From contig NZ_JARXZC010000001.1 in the NCBI RefSeq assembly GCF_029894335.1, forward strand, positions 124,001 through 188,000: a stretch of 64,000 bases of DNA, read 5' to 3'. This document shows, one piece after another, positions 51,080 to 59,827 of this stretch. The position numbers and the translations under genes were made by a program. The notes under the pieces are model-generated. The model was given only the letters and a program-made list of their open reading frames with translations. It searched no databases and was not told the origin of the DNA. The DNA comes from Kitasatospora sp. MAP5-34 (GTDB taxonomy: Bacteria > Actinomycetota > Actinomycetes > Streptomycetales > Streptomycetaceae). Each line of letters begins with the position of its first letter. The stretch's first letter is position 1.

Positions 51080-52012
51080 CTACTTCTCGGGCCGGCCGTC
51101 CCAGTCGGCCAGGCTGCGCGCGCTGCGGAAGCTGTGCTCGGCGCCCGTCACCGGGTCGGTGAACTCCAGCTTCCTGGCCAGGAGTTGCAGGGGACGGGAG
51201 AAGTCGTCCGGGGCGGCGTCGGGCAGCACCGACGGGTAGAGCGGGTCGGCGACGATCGGCACGCCGAGACTGCTCATGTGCAGCCGGAGCTGATGGGTGC
51301 GCCCGGTCAGCGGCAGCAGCCGGTAGCGGCCGAGGGGGCCGCGCCGCTCCGCCAGTTCTATTCGGCTCTCGCTGTTGGGCGGCCCCTCGACCTCGCGGGC
51401 GGCCAGCTCGCCGCGCTCCTTGACGATCCGGCTGCGTACCGTGCGGGGCAGGTCGAGCCCGTCCTGGTGCGGCGCGACGGCCTCGTACTCCTTGCGTACC
51501 AGGCGCTCCTGGAAGAGCGACTGGTACGCGCCGCGCAGCTCGGGCGCGACGACGAACATCGCCAGCCCGGCGGTGAGCCGGTCGAGCCGGTGCGCGGGGC
51601 TGAGCTGCGGCAGGTCCAGCTCGTGGCGCAGCCGGGCGAGCGCGGTCTCGGCGACGTGCCGGCCCCGGGGGGTCATGGCGAGGAAGTGCGGCTTGTCGAC
51701 GACCAGGATCCGTTCGTCGCGGTGCAGGACGGTGAGCGGGAACGGCACCCGGACCTCGTCCGGCAGCTCGCGGTGGAACCAGACGTACACCCCCGGCGTG
51801 AACGGCGTACCCGGCTCCACCGGCCCGTCCACCCCGACCACGGCCCGCTCGCCGAACATCGCGTCGACCACGGCGGACGGCACGGGCAGCCGCTCGACCA
51901 GGTGGTCGCGGACCGTCGCCCAGCCCCCGTCGGAGGGCAGCCGCAGCCGCACGGGGTCGATGCCGTACCGCTGCGGCAAGGGGGCGGGCGGCACCACGGG
52001 TCTGCGTCTCAT
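51080..52012 (-). CDS. RluA-family pseudouridine synthase
   Basis: The protein has 310 residues. No S4 domain is obvious at the N-terminus, but an N-terminal extension of about 85 residues ends VYVWFHRELPDE. The catalytic domain has ILVVDKPHFLAMTPRGRHV, the catalytic Asp in HRLDRLTAGLAMFV (about residue 148), KEYEAV, and the conserved GRTHQLRLHMSSLGVPIVADPLYP. It isomerises uridines in rRNA or tRNA. It stands between two unrelated genes on the same strand. The target site is not predictable. Confidence 0.93.
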   Translation of the reverse strand: MRRRPVVPPAPLPQRYGIDPVRLRLPSDGGWATVRDHLVERLPVPSAVVDAMFGERAVVGVDGPVEPGTPFTPGVYVWFHRELPDEVRVPFPLTVLHRDERILVVDKPHFLAMTPRGRHVAETALARLRHELDLPQLSPAHRLDRLTAGLAMFVVAPELRGAYQSLFQERLVRKEYEAVAPHQDGLDLPRTVRSRIVKERGELAAREVEGPPNSESRIELAERRGPLGRYRLLPLTGRTHQLRLHMSSLGVPIVADPLYPSVLPDAAPDDFSRPLQLLARKLEFTDPVTGAEHSFRSARSLADWDGRPEK

Positions 52013-52043
52013 TGCGGCCAGCGTAGTCGAGCGTGCGGGGCGC

Positions 52044-54968
52044 TCAGGGCCGGCAGCCCTCCAGGTCGCCGGTGTCCCCGGCCTTGCGGTGGCAGACCAG
52101 GTCGATCTGGGGGCTGCCGGGCGGGTTCGGCTTCACCCGGATGATGTTGATGCCGTGGCCCGGCTCGGTGCCGGTGGTCAGTGGCCGGGTTTCCCGGAAG
52201 TCGATCGTGCCGGTGGCCCGGTTCGTCAGGTCCACCGCCCGCAGCCCGGCCAGCACGGCGGCCAGGCCGCCGTGCTGCGAGGCCCCGGCCTTGGCCGCGC
52301 CCTCGTGCAGCGCGGCCGTCGCGTCGTAGGCCAGGGCGAGCGCGCCGTCGGAGAAGACGTCGTCCTCGTACGGGTTCGAGCGGGGCGGCGGGGTGATCCC
52401 CAGTTCCGAGGCGGCGGTCGCCGCCAGGTCGGACACCCCGGCGGTGACCGCCGGGTCGGTGAGGGCGATGTAGTAGAGCGTGGCATTCGGGGCTATCCCG
52501 GTGGCGCCGGTGCTGAACTGGGCCTTCGTCAGATCGTCGCCGGTCAGGACGGTGAGCGGGTGGTCGCAGCCCTGCTCCGAACTCAGCAGCTTCATCAGCT
52601 GGTTCACGTCGTCGGCCCGCCCCGCGAGGTAGATCACGGACAGCGGGTCGCCGGACTGGCAGCTCTGCCGCAGCGCGTTCTGGTAGTCCGGGTCGCCGCT
52701 GTCGGTGAGGCCGTACTCCAGCGGCCCGCCCCCGGCCAGCTGGAAACCCGCGCTCTTCAGCATCGCGGCACCGTAGTCGGCCTGTTCGGAGCTGTACTGG
52801 TCGTGGTCGTTGTTCGGCCGCCGGGTCAGCACGGCGGCCCAGCGGGCGGCGGGTGGCAGGGCCAACCCGTCCACGATCTTGCGGAGGGCGGTGGCTTCCT
52901 CCTGGTCGGTGGCGCTCAGCCCGAAGTAGTTGACGTGCCGCTGGGCCAGGGTGGTGCTGGAGTTCTCGGTGTCGACGACCGCCAGCCCGGCCTGTTGCAG
53001 CAGGCCGACCGCCTGGTCGCTGTCGGTGGCGTCGCGGCCGAGCCCGACCACTCCGACGATCGAGTGGTCCCGGCTCGCCGCGCCGACGATCCGGTGGACC
53101 ATCTCGGTCTGGAAGTACAGGTCCTGGCCGCCGTTGGCCACCAGGATCCTGATCTTCAGCGGGTCGCCCGCGTTGTTGCGCAGCTGGGCGAGGTGGACCC
53201 CGGCCAGTTCCTTCAGGCTGTTCAGCGCCCGTGACTCCTGCCCGGGGGCGGTGGTGAACGAACCGGCGTACACGATGGTGATGTACCGGACGTCGGGCAG
53301 CGACGCGACGCGGTCGTTCTCCTGCCGGATGTCCGTCTCCAGGGTGCCCAGCGTGATCGCGGCCCCGGCCTGGTCGTCGCCGCCCTGCCCGGGCTTTCGA
53401 CCGTTCAGCCGGATGTCGTGGCCGGAGGCGAAGGACACCCCACCGGTCGCCAGGCCGATGCACTCCCGGCTGCCGGCCTGGTCCAGCCGCCAGACCGCGT
53501 CGTGGTTCGAGCCGAGCAGCCGCCCCTCGCAGTACTGGTCGGAGAGCTGCTGGCTGCGCAGCAGACCGGCGCAGGCCGCGAGCACCAGCACGGCCAGCAG
53601 CGTCCAGCGCGACCAGAGGAACCAGGCCGTCCGCCGGACCGCCACGGCGGTGAGGCCGGTGGTGTTCCCGGCGCTCAGCTGGACTCTGGTGAGCCGGACG
53701 GGCAGGGTCCAGGCCAGGGCCCGGCCACGGCTCGGGGCCTGGCGTACCCGGAGGTTGCTCACCCAGTTCTCGTACGGGCCGCCCCGGCGCGGTCCGACCG
53801 GGTGGACGGGCTCCGGCCCCGGGTTCTCCGCCTCCAGCCAGGCCGCGACATCCTCCTGCGCGACCCCGGCGAGCACCAGCAGCGGGTCCTGCTCACTGCG
53901 GCGGCTGCGGACGTCGCTGATCGCGCTGAGCACCTTCAACCCGCCGTTGGCCGTGCCCGCCCTCGGCATGAAGACCACCGGCGGGACCCGGCGCTTTCGG
54001 CCGCGCAGGTCGGGCGCCCAGGCGCGGTGCGCCGAGCGCAGGTCCTCCAGCAGGGCCAGCGTGCGCAGTTGCAGGTGGAACTGCTGGGAGCGGTCCCGCT
54101 CCTCGGAGGGGTCGTCCAGCTGGGCCTTGATGATCTCGCCGGCCACCTCCCGGGCCCGGGCCTGGGTGACGTCCCAGGAGCGCCGGGGCCGCCAGATCGA
54201 CCAGGCGGCGGCCTGCCGTCCGGAGGCGGCGAGGAAGGTGGTGGTGGCGAACCAGCGGCTGGCCTGCCCGAGCCAGGACAGCGGAGCCGTGTTCCGCCGG
54301 ACCCAGCCGGTCACCATCAGCAGCAGGAAGGAGGCCAGCACCACACCGGCGACGACCTCCCAGTGCGCCTGGGTCAGCAGCGTGGTCAGCCCGGCCAGCA
54401 CGAACGCGCCGATCAGGGTGCCGGAGTTGAGCAGCGGAGACAGCGTCTGGGCCCACCCGATCCGGGCGGCGCCCTGCTGGGGCCGCCAGTGCAGATCGCG
54501 CAGCCGGGTCAGCACGGCTTCCACCTGGTCGTCGAGCGGCTGCTGGGCGCCGGCCTCCGGCGCGGCCAGTACGTGCTGGGCGGCGCCCTCGATCGCGGCC
54601 ACCAGGCGGGAGCGCGGGAAGGCGTAGTGCCGGTACCAGGACGGGCCCCGCTTGGCCCACGCCCCCCTCGAGAGCCCGTCCAGGATGCTGATGGCGTTGC
54701 GGTGCGGATCGCCGCCCGTCGGCCCGGCCACCAGCCGGTAGGGCAGCCCGCCGCCCTCCTGCGCCTCCTGGACGGCGCTCACCAGGCCCGCCACCTCCTG
54801 GTCGAGTGCGGCATCGGCCTCCTCGGCGTGCAGCACCACGACCGGCATCGGCAGCCGGGCCTGGCTGAACTGGTCCACCAGATCCTTGAAGAGCGCGTCG
54901 ACCTCGTACTTGGCCGTCGTCGGCATGCCGCCGAGCCCCGCCTCACCACGCACCGTTCCCTGTGCCAC
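52044..54968 (-). CDS. Large membrane protein with C-terminal periplasmic-binding-like domain
   Basis: The protein has 974 residues from GTG 54968, with GGGGGG upstream; ATG 54926 is an alternative. The N-terminal part (about 1-190) is soluble and contains VDALFKDLVDQFSQARLPMPVVVLHAEEADAALDQEVAGLV. Two hydrophobic helices lie at about 190-240 and a third at about 460-480 (WTLLAVLVLAACAGLL). Then comes an extracytoplasmic receptor domain of about 490 residues with the branched-chain amino-acid-binding/Peripla_BP type I pattern (DVRYITIVYAGSF, LQQAGLAVVDTENSSTTLAQRHVNYFGLSATDQEEATAL, VIYLAGRADDVNQLMKLLSSEQGCDHPLTVLTGDD). No transporter partners are encoded nearby, so it is more like a sensor or conflict-type receptor than an importer subunit. 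Confidence 0.8.
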   Translation of the reverse strand: MAQGTVRGEAGLGGMPTTAKYEVDALFKDLVDQFSQARLPMPVVVLHAEEADAALDQEVAGLVSAVQEAQEGGGLPYRLVAGPTGGDPHRNAISILDGLSRGAWAKRGPSWYRHYAFPRSRLVAAIEGAAQHVLAAPEAGAQQPLDDQVEAVLTRLRDLHWRPQQGAARIGWAQTLSPLLNSGTLIGAFVLAGLTTLLTQAHWEVVAGVVLASFLLLMVTGWVRRNTAPLSWLGQASRWFATTTFLAASGRQAAAWSIWRPRRSWDVTQARAREVAGEIIKAQLDDPSEERDRSQQFHLQLRTLALLEDLRSAHRAWAPDLRGRKRRVPPVVFMPRAGTANGGLKVLSAISDVRSRRSEQDPLLVLAGVAQEDVAAWLEAENPGPEPVHPVGPRRGGPYENWVSNLRVRQAPSRGRALAWTLPVRLTRVQLSAGNTTGLTAVAVRRTAWFLWSRWTLLAVLVLAACAGLLRSQQLSDQYCEGRLLGSNHDAVWRLDQAGSRECIGLATGGVSFASGHDIRLNGRKPGQGGDDQAGAAITLGTLETDIRQENDRVASLPDVRYITIVYAGSFTTAPGQESRALNSLKELAGVHLAQLRNNAGDPLKIRILVANGGQDLYFQTEMVHRIVGAASRDHSIVGVVGLGRDATDSDQAVGLLQQAGLAVVDTENSSTTLAQRHVNYFGLSATDQEEATALRKIVDGLALPPAARWAAVLTRRPNNDHDQYSSEQADYGAAMLKSAGFQLAGGGPLEYGLTDSGDPDYQNALRQSCQSGDPLSVIYLAGRADDVNQLMKLLSSEQGCDHPLTVLTGDDLTKAQFSTGATGIAPNATLYYIALTDPAVTAGVSDLAATAASELGITPPPRSNPYEDDVFSDGALALAYDATAALHEGAAKAGASQHGGLAAVLAGLRAVDLTNRATGTIDFRETRPLTTGTEPGHGINIIRVKPNPPGSPQIDLVCHRKAGDTGDLEGCRP

Positions 54969-55091
54969 CGCAGCCCCCCGAGAAGTCCCCCGCACCGTAC
55001 GCACCCACCCGATCAGGTCGCGAGTGTAGACCCGGGACTGCTGTGGTGAACACGGTTTAACTTCACGGGAGTTACGTTTGCCGCTCATGCG

Positions 55092-55140
55092 CGGCCACAG
55101 CGAAGGCGCGAGGCAGAGCCCCGCGCCCGTGCTGTGGCCG
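55092..55140 (-). terminator. Hairpin terminator after the copper-oxidase gene
   Basis: Outer arms CGGCCACAGC (55092-55101) and GCTGTGGCCG (55131-55140) enclose a second GGCGCG/CGCGCC-like stem. It lies directly after the copper-oxidase stop codon at 55149. Confidence 0.8.
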
Positions 55141-55148
55141 CCGACCGC

Positions 55149-57068
55149 TCAGCCGAGTTGGCCGCCGGTGTCCTTGGATTCCAGCTTCACCCACTTGGCG
55201 ACGCTGGGCACCCCGGCCGCGTCGAGCAGGAAGAGCATGTAGTACCCGGGCGGGGCCGCCGCCGCCAGCAGCGGTGTCTGCAGGGTCAGTTGGTTCCCGC
55301 TGCGGCCGGTGATCTGGACTTCCACGTGCCGTTGGCTGGTGTCCACCGAGTGGGTCGAGGTGATCGGGGAGAGCAGTACGGCGCGAGTGACCCTGTCGGG
55401 CGTGGAGGTGCTGACCGTGAAGCTCGTGTTGTAGCGGAGCGGGCCGCTCGGCGCCGAGTCCAGGGTGGGGCGGCTGCCGGTCTGCAGGTACGGGGGCTCG
55501 AAGATCTCGATGCTGCCGTTCATGCCCGACTTGATGTCCGGGTTGTTGGCGATCTGCTGCAACTCGTCGCCGGTGATCATGATCCGGCCGTCGGGGAGGA
55601 TCACCGCGTTGGAGTGGTAGCCGCGCGCCAGGCGCTGGACGGGCCCGAGCTTCCAGTTGCCGTCGGCGTCGCGCGCCTCGGTCTGACGGTACTTCAGGTC
55701 GCCGTTGGGGTTGAGCGGGCCGTTGCCGTAGTCGCGGATGTCGTAGGCGCCGTTGACGGTGAAGAGCTTGCCGTCCGGCAGGATCAGGGTGTCGTCCTGG
55801 GTGCGGCCGAAGGCCCGGGGCTTGAGCATGCTCCACTGGTTGCCGGAGAACTGGTAGGTGTTCGGGTTGTCCCGGTTGCCGCCGAGCAGCAGCATCGAGT
55901 CGGGCCCGTTGAAGCCGCCCGGCAGGGCCACCGCCGAGCCGTAGTTGCGCTGTACGGAGTCCGGGCGGGCCGGCAGGTCGGTCCGGGTCTCCGCCTTGGG
56001 GTCGAACTTCCACTGCTCGGTCGCGGTGCGGCCGAAGCCGTAGATCTTGCCGTCGTTGAGCGAGAACAGCTGCGGATAGTCGGTGCTGTACGGCGCCTCG
56101 ACGCCGAACTTGTCCACCGGCGCCAGCGGCACCTTCGCCGGGTCCTTCGGCACGTTGTAGGACTTGGCGGGGAAGCGCTCCACGACCGGGGTCGGCCAGC
56201 CCCAGCCGTACTCGGACTGCCCGGACATGATCAGCTGGCGGCCGTCCTCGCCGGTCACCACCGACGGGTACCAACGGCCCACCGACATGTCGGGGTTGCG
56301 GGTCCAGGTCTCGTTCCAGGGGTCGAAGACCAGCGACAGCTTGGCGCCGGTGCCGAAGCCCCCGCCGAAGTTACCGCCGAACACGCCGAGCATGCCGTTC
56401 GGCAGGTAGGAGTGCCCCGCGCAGAAGAACGGCGCGGGCCGGGACACGCCGGTGCCGTCGTCGAGGACGACGTCCGGCGGCGGGACGGCCTTGAACGCGT
56501 CGCGGCCGGTGCCCTTGGCCGGGTCCCAGATGTAGGCACGGCCCCGGTTGTCCTTACCGACGGTCTGGGTCGGCGCGGGCTCCTGCGTCGGGTCCTCGGT
56601 GATCGGCTCGAAGGAGAAGACCAGCACTTTGCCGGTCGGCAGCATCGCGATGTGGACGCCGAAGTCGGGGGAGGGGAAGTAGTCCGTGAACTTGCCGAAG
56701 ACCTTCGGGTCGAAGGCCTTGTTCAGTGATGCCTGAGTGTCGGTCAGCAACTTGAGCCGCGCGGTGCGCACCGACTGCGGGTACGGCGCCGACACGGCGG
56801 CCCGGGTCTCCTGCTGGGCGGCCCTCGCCTCCAGGCGGGCCCAGGCGCGGTACTCGGCCTCCTCCCGGCCGAGCGCGGCCAGCTCGCCGGGGTGGACCTC
56901 GGCCTTCAGCTGCTCGGTGGTGAAGCCGCCGGCGGTGTCGGCGGCCGGGTTCGGCGCGGCGTGCAGCGGGGTGGCGAACACCGTTGTGGTCGCGATGGCG
57001 GAGACCAGTGCGCAGGCCGAGAGTACGGCGGACAGCCTGGCGCGTCGGGGCGGGGTGGTGCGGGGCAT
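55149..57068 (-). CDS. GlxA-like secreted copper-radical oxidase (galactose-oxidase family)
   Basis: The protein has 639 residues from ATG 57068, preceded by GAAGGAG. A signal peptide or anchor lies at residues 11-38. The kelch-type propeller carries the full cofactor set: Cys216 (PFFCAGHS) expected to cross-link to Tyr267 (GRWYPSV), the axial Tyr484 and His485 (RGYHSNAV), and His573 (STHSVDTSQR). The C-terminal galactose-oxidase domain follows (YNTSFTVSTSTPDRVTRAVLLSPITSTHS). Known actinomycete GlxA enzymes oxidise glycans at the hyphal tip and release hydrogen peroxide. It is not next to a cslA-type synthase here, so it may be a paralogue of the canonical glxA. It is divergent from a DyP-type peroxidase. 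Confidence 0.92.
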   Translation of the reverse strand: MPRTTPPRRARLSAVLSACALVSAIATTTVFATPLHAAPNPAADTAGGFTTEQLKAEVHPGELAALGREEAEYRAWARLEARAAQQETRAAVSAPYPQSVRTARLKLLTDTQASLNKAFDPKVFGKFTDYFPSPDFGVHIAMLPTGKVLVFSFEPITEDPTQEPAPTQTVGKDNRGRAYIWDPAKGTGRDAFKAVPPPDVVLDDGTGVSRPAPFFCAGHSYLPNGMLGVFGGNFGGGFGTGAKLSLVFDPWNETWTRNPDMSVGRWYPSVVTGEDGRQLIMSGQSEYGWGWPTPVVERFPAKSYNVPKDPAKVPLAPVDKFGVEAPYSTDYPQLFSLNDGKIYGFGRTATEQWKFDPKAETRTDLPARPDSVQRNYGSAVALPGGFNGPDSMLLLGGNRDNPNTYQFSGNQWSMLKPRAFGRTQDDTLILPDGKLFTVNGAYDIRDYGNGPLNPNGDLKYRQTEARDADGNWKLGPVQRLARGYHSNAVILPDGRIMITGDELQQIANNPDIKSGMNGSIEIFEPPYLQTGSRPTLDSAPSGPLRYNTSFTVSTSTPDRVTRAVLLSPITSTHSVDTSQRHVEVQITGRSGNQLTLQTPLLAAAAPPGYYMLFLLDAAGVPSVAKWVKLESKDTGGQLG

Positions 57069-57442
57069 GAGGCTCCTTCGGCACAGCGGGTGCGGGAGGA
57101 CCGGGTCACGGCTCGGTCCGATGATCGGGGGTCCGCAGGGTGGCCGATCCGATGGCTACGGAGAGTGATTATTTCGCCGAAGCGGACCAGGTGGATCCAG
57201 GGGGTGCGGTGGGCCCCGGAGCCGGGTCGGCGGGGGACCGTTCGAACACCGGCGGACGGTGTCCAGTCTCACAGCGGGCCGGAGTTGTTGTCTCGACAGG
57301 TCGGGCGGACGGGTGACGGAACGTTCCCTCGCACGGGCCGCCGTCCCTGCGTCCTCCGCGTACGTACCCTATGGTCGAAATCACGCTCCGCAATCGCGGC
57401 AGCCCCCATGATCACTCATGACCATTTACAGCTGGAGCATGT
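57069..57442. other. Divergent promoter region of the oxidase and peroxidase genes
   Basis: 374 bases without a gene lie between two divergent starts. A 14-base dyad CATGA-TCAC-TCATG lies at 57407-57420, 23 bases before the peroxidase start, and a short AT-rich patch (GATTATTTCGCC) at about 57167-57178. No clear -35/-10 pair could be assigned. Confidence 0.5.
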
Positions 57443-59782
57443 ATGACGACCGATCTGCCGGTGGCCGACCAGCCCCCGACCGGCCGACCCCCGACCTCTG
57501 CGCCCGCCACCGATCTGCCGCTGCGCGAGAGCGACGAGATCCAGGGCGACATTCTGGCGGGCTTCAAGAAGGACCAGATGGTCCTGCTCTTCCTCAAGTT
57601 CGAGGACGGTCTCAAGGCCCGCACCTGGCTGGGGAGGCTGACCCCGCGGATCGCCACCACCCGGCAGGTGGCGGCCTTCAACAAGGCGTTCAGTGCGGCC
57701 CGTCAGCGCTCGGGCGGTGACCCGACCGGGCTGAAGGCCACCTGGCTCGGCATCAGTTTCACGTACCAGGGCCTGGAGAAGCTGATCGACAAGGCGCCGT
57801 ACCCGCCGGCGCCCGTGGACACCGCGCTCGGCGCTTTCCAGCAGGGGCCGGTGGCGCGGGCCGCGATCCTCGGCGACAAGGACGGCACTCCGAGCTCCCC
57901 GTCGAAGTGGATCTTCGGCAACAACAAGTCGGAGGAGTTCATCCACGCGGTGCTCACCGTCGCCGCCGACACGGCCGAGGACCTGCAGGCCGCCGTGATC
58001 GAGCAGCGCGAGGCCGCCGCCCAGTTCAAGATCTCGGTGGTCTTCCAGCAGAACGGCTCCACCCTGCCGGGCACCCGGCGCGGCAAGGAGCACTTCGGCT
58101 TCAAGGACGGCGTCAGCGAGCCGGGCGTCCGTGGCTTCGACGAGCCCGACCCGCTCCGGCCGGAGTGGGTCAAGGGACACCCCGGTACCCGGCTGATCCC
58201 GGCCGGCGAGTTCGTCTGCGGGCATCCGCAGGTCGACCGCTCGGACCTCGGCGGCCCGACCAAGCTGCCCGCCTGGGCGTTCAACGGCTCGTTCCAGGTG
58301 GTCCGGCGGCTCGCCCAGGACGTGCCCGGCTTCTGGGCGCAGGTGGCGCGCCAGCTGGAGGTGCTGAAGAAGAGCAAGGCGGTGGACGACGACGTCTCGG
58401 TGGAGTGGCTGGCGGCCCGGCTGGTCGGCCGGTGGCGCTCCGGCACGCCGGTCGCCAAGTGCCCGGTGGCGGACACGCCCTTCAACACCGTCGCGTCCAA
58501 CGACAACGACATCAGCTTCCGCAACGACCTCGACGGCAAGATCACCCCGCTCTTCTCCCACCTGCGCAAGACCAACCCGCGCGACGGCCTGCAGGAGAAG
58601 CCCGGAGACAAGCCCTTCCCGGAGGACCCGGTGATGGACCGGCGCCGGATCATGCGGCGCGGCAGCCCGTACGGGCACCCCTTCGACCCCGCCGCCGAGG
58701 GGCCCGGCGGCCCGGACTCGCCGCGCGGTCTGCTCTTCGTCAGCTACCAGACCGACCTGGTCACGCAGTTCGAGTTCATCCAGCAGTCCTGGATCGACAG
58801 CTCCACGTTCCCGCCGAACCGGAAGACCCCGCCCGGCCCGGACGCCATGGTCGGGATCGCCGGTACCGTCAACTGGAACCAGGACGGTGACCCGGTCCCG
58901 CTGAGCTTCCAGCAGTTCGTGAAGACCGAGGGCACGGTCTACGCCTTCGCGCCGTCCGTCAGCACCCTGAAGGCGCTCGGCGAGGGCCGGCTCCCGGACC
59001 AGGGGCAGCCGGAGATCGGCCAGCCGGTCGACACCTTCCTGCCGGTGCCGGACCTCCAGCGCAAGGACGGGAAGAGCTGGTACTGGGCGTACCGGACGGT
59101 CAACGGCGAGCAGCTGTACCGGGCGATCTCGATCGCCGACGGCAGGGAGCGCACCGACACCCTGGAGAAGGCGGACCAGCGGATCTCCGAGTGGGACTCG
59201 CTCGCCGGGGTCTCGTCGGTCGACACCTTCATCCCGTACCCGGACATGCAGCTCAAGGACGGCAAGAGCTGGTTCTGGGTGTTCCACTCGGTCGACGGCA
59301 AGCAGGTCTACCGGGTGATCACGGTCGCGGTGGGCGGCTCCCGCGCCGATGTGATGGAACGTTCGGACGGGCCGATCAGCAGGTGGCAGTCGCTCACCGG
59401 CGTGACCAAGCTCGACTTCGTGCTGCCCGCGCCCGACCTGCAGCGCAAGGACGGCAAGAGCTGGTACTGGGCCTTCCACACCGTGAACGGCGAGCAGCTC
59501 TACCGGGGCATCTCGATCGCCGACGGCCTGCGGCACAACGACGTGCTGGAGCGGCCCGACGCGCGGATCTCCGAGTGGGACTGCTTCGCGGGGATCTCGC
59601 GGATCACCACGATCCTGCCGGTGCCGGACCTGCAGCGCGTCAACGGCGTCAGCACGTACTGGGTGTTCCACCGGGACAAGTACCGCATCATCAGCATCGC
59701 GGACGGCAGCGCGCACGAGGACGCCATCGTCGTGCCGGACCGCCCGGTGACGCTCTGGAAGTCCCTCACCCAGCCGAGCTGA
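57443..59782 (+). CDS. DyP-type heme peroxidase with four C-terminal tandem repeats
   Basis: The protein has 779 residues from ATG 57443, with GGAG upstream. The first 520 residues form a DyP peroxidase: distal Asp222 in the GFKDG motif (219-223), proximal heme ligand candidate His373 (FSHLRKTNPRD), distal Arg405/406 (MRRGSPYGHPFD) and the terminal motif GLLFVSYQTDLVTQFEFIQQSW. Residues 529-779 are four consecutive repeats of about 60-64 residues, each with VDTFLPxPDLQxKDGKSWYWxFxxVNG...IADG. No signal peptide or twin-arginine motif is visible. Known DyPs are about 300-500 residues, so the repeat domain is an addition. Divergent partner of the GlxA-like oxidase. Confidence 0.92.
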   Translation: MTTDLPVADQPPTGRPPTSAPATDLPLRESDEIQGDILAGFKKDQMVLLFLKFEDGLKARTWLGRLTPRIATTRQVAAFNKAFSAARQRSGGDPTGLKATWLGISFTYQGLEKLIDKAPYPPAPVDTALGAFQQGPVARAAILGDKDGTPSSPSKWIFGNNKSEEFIHAVLTVAADTAEDLQAAVIEQREAAAQFKISVVFQQNGSTLPGTRRGKEHFGFKDGVSEPGVRGFDEPDPLRPEWVKGHPGTRLIPAGEFVCGHPQVDRSDLGGPTKLPAWAFNGSFQVVRRLAQDVPGFWAQVARQLEVLKKSKAVDDDVSVEWLAARLVGRWRSGTPVAKCPVADTPFNTVASNDNDISFRNDLDGKITPLFSHLRKTNPRDGLQEKPGDKPFPEDPVMDRRRIMRRGSPYGHPFDPAAEGPGGPDSPRGLLFVSYQTDLVTQFEFIQQSWIDSSTFPPNRKTPPGPDAMVGIAGTVNWNQDGDPVPLSFQQFVKTEGTVYAFAPSVSTLKALGEGRLPDQGQPEIGQPVDTFLPVPDLQRKDGKSWYWAYRTVNGEQLYRAISIADGRERTDTLEKADQRISEWDSLAGVSSVDTFIPYPDMQLKDGKSWFWVFHSVDGKQVYRVITVAVGGSRADVMERSDGPISRWQSLTGVTKLDFVLPAPDLQRKDGKSWYWAFHTVNGEQLYRGISIADGLRHNDVLERPDARISEWDCFAGISRITTILPVPDLQRVNGVSTYWVFHRDKYRIISIADGSAHEDAIVVPDRPVTLWKSLTQPS
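59027..59779 (+). repeat. Four tandem protein-repeat units in the DyP gene
   Basis: Unit boundaries at codons 529, 593, 657 and 721; the first three are 64 codons and the last is 59. Units share PDLQRKDGKSWYW and the ISIADG ending with only modest drift at the DNA level, which suggests duplication within this gene. Each could form one blade of a propeller or a beta-trefoil-like lectin module. Confidence 0.85.
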
Positions 59783-59790
59783 GGCGGTGT

Positions 59791-59821
59791 CCGGGGTGGG
59801 CGGGCGGCCCGCCCACCCCGG
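59791..59821. terminator. Bidirectional hairpin terminator
   Basis: A perfect 14-bp stem (CCGGGGTGGGCGGG / CCCGCCCACCCCGG) with a 3-base loop lies between the convergent DyP and P450 genes. Confidence 0.92.
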
Positions 59822-59827
59822 AGCGGG

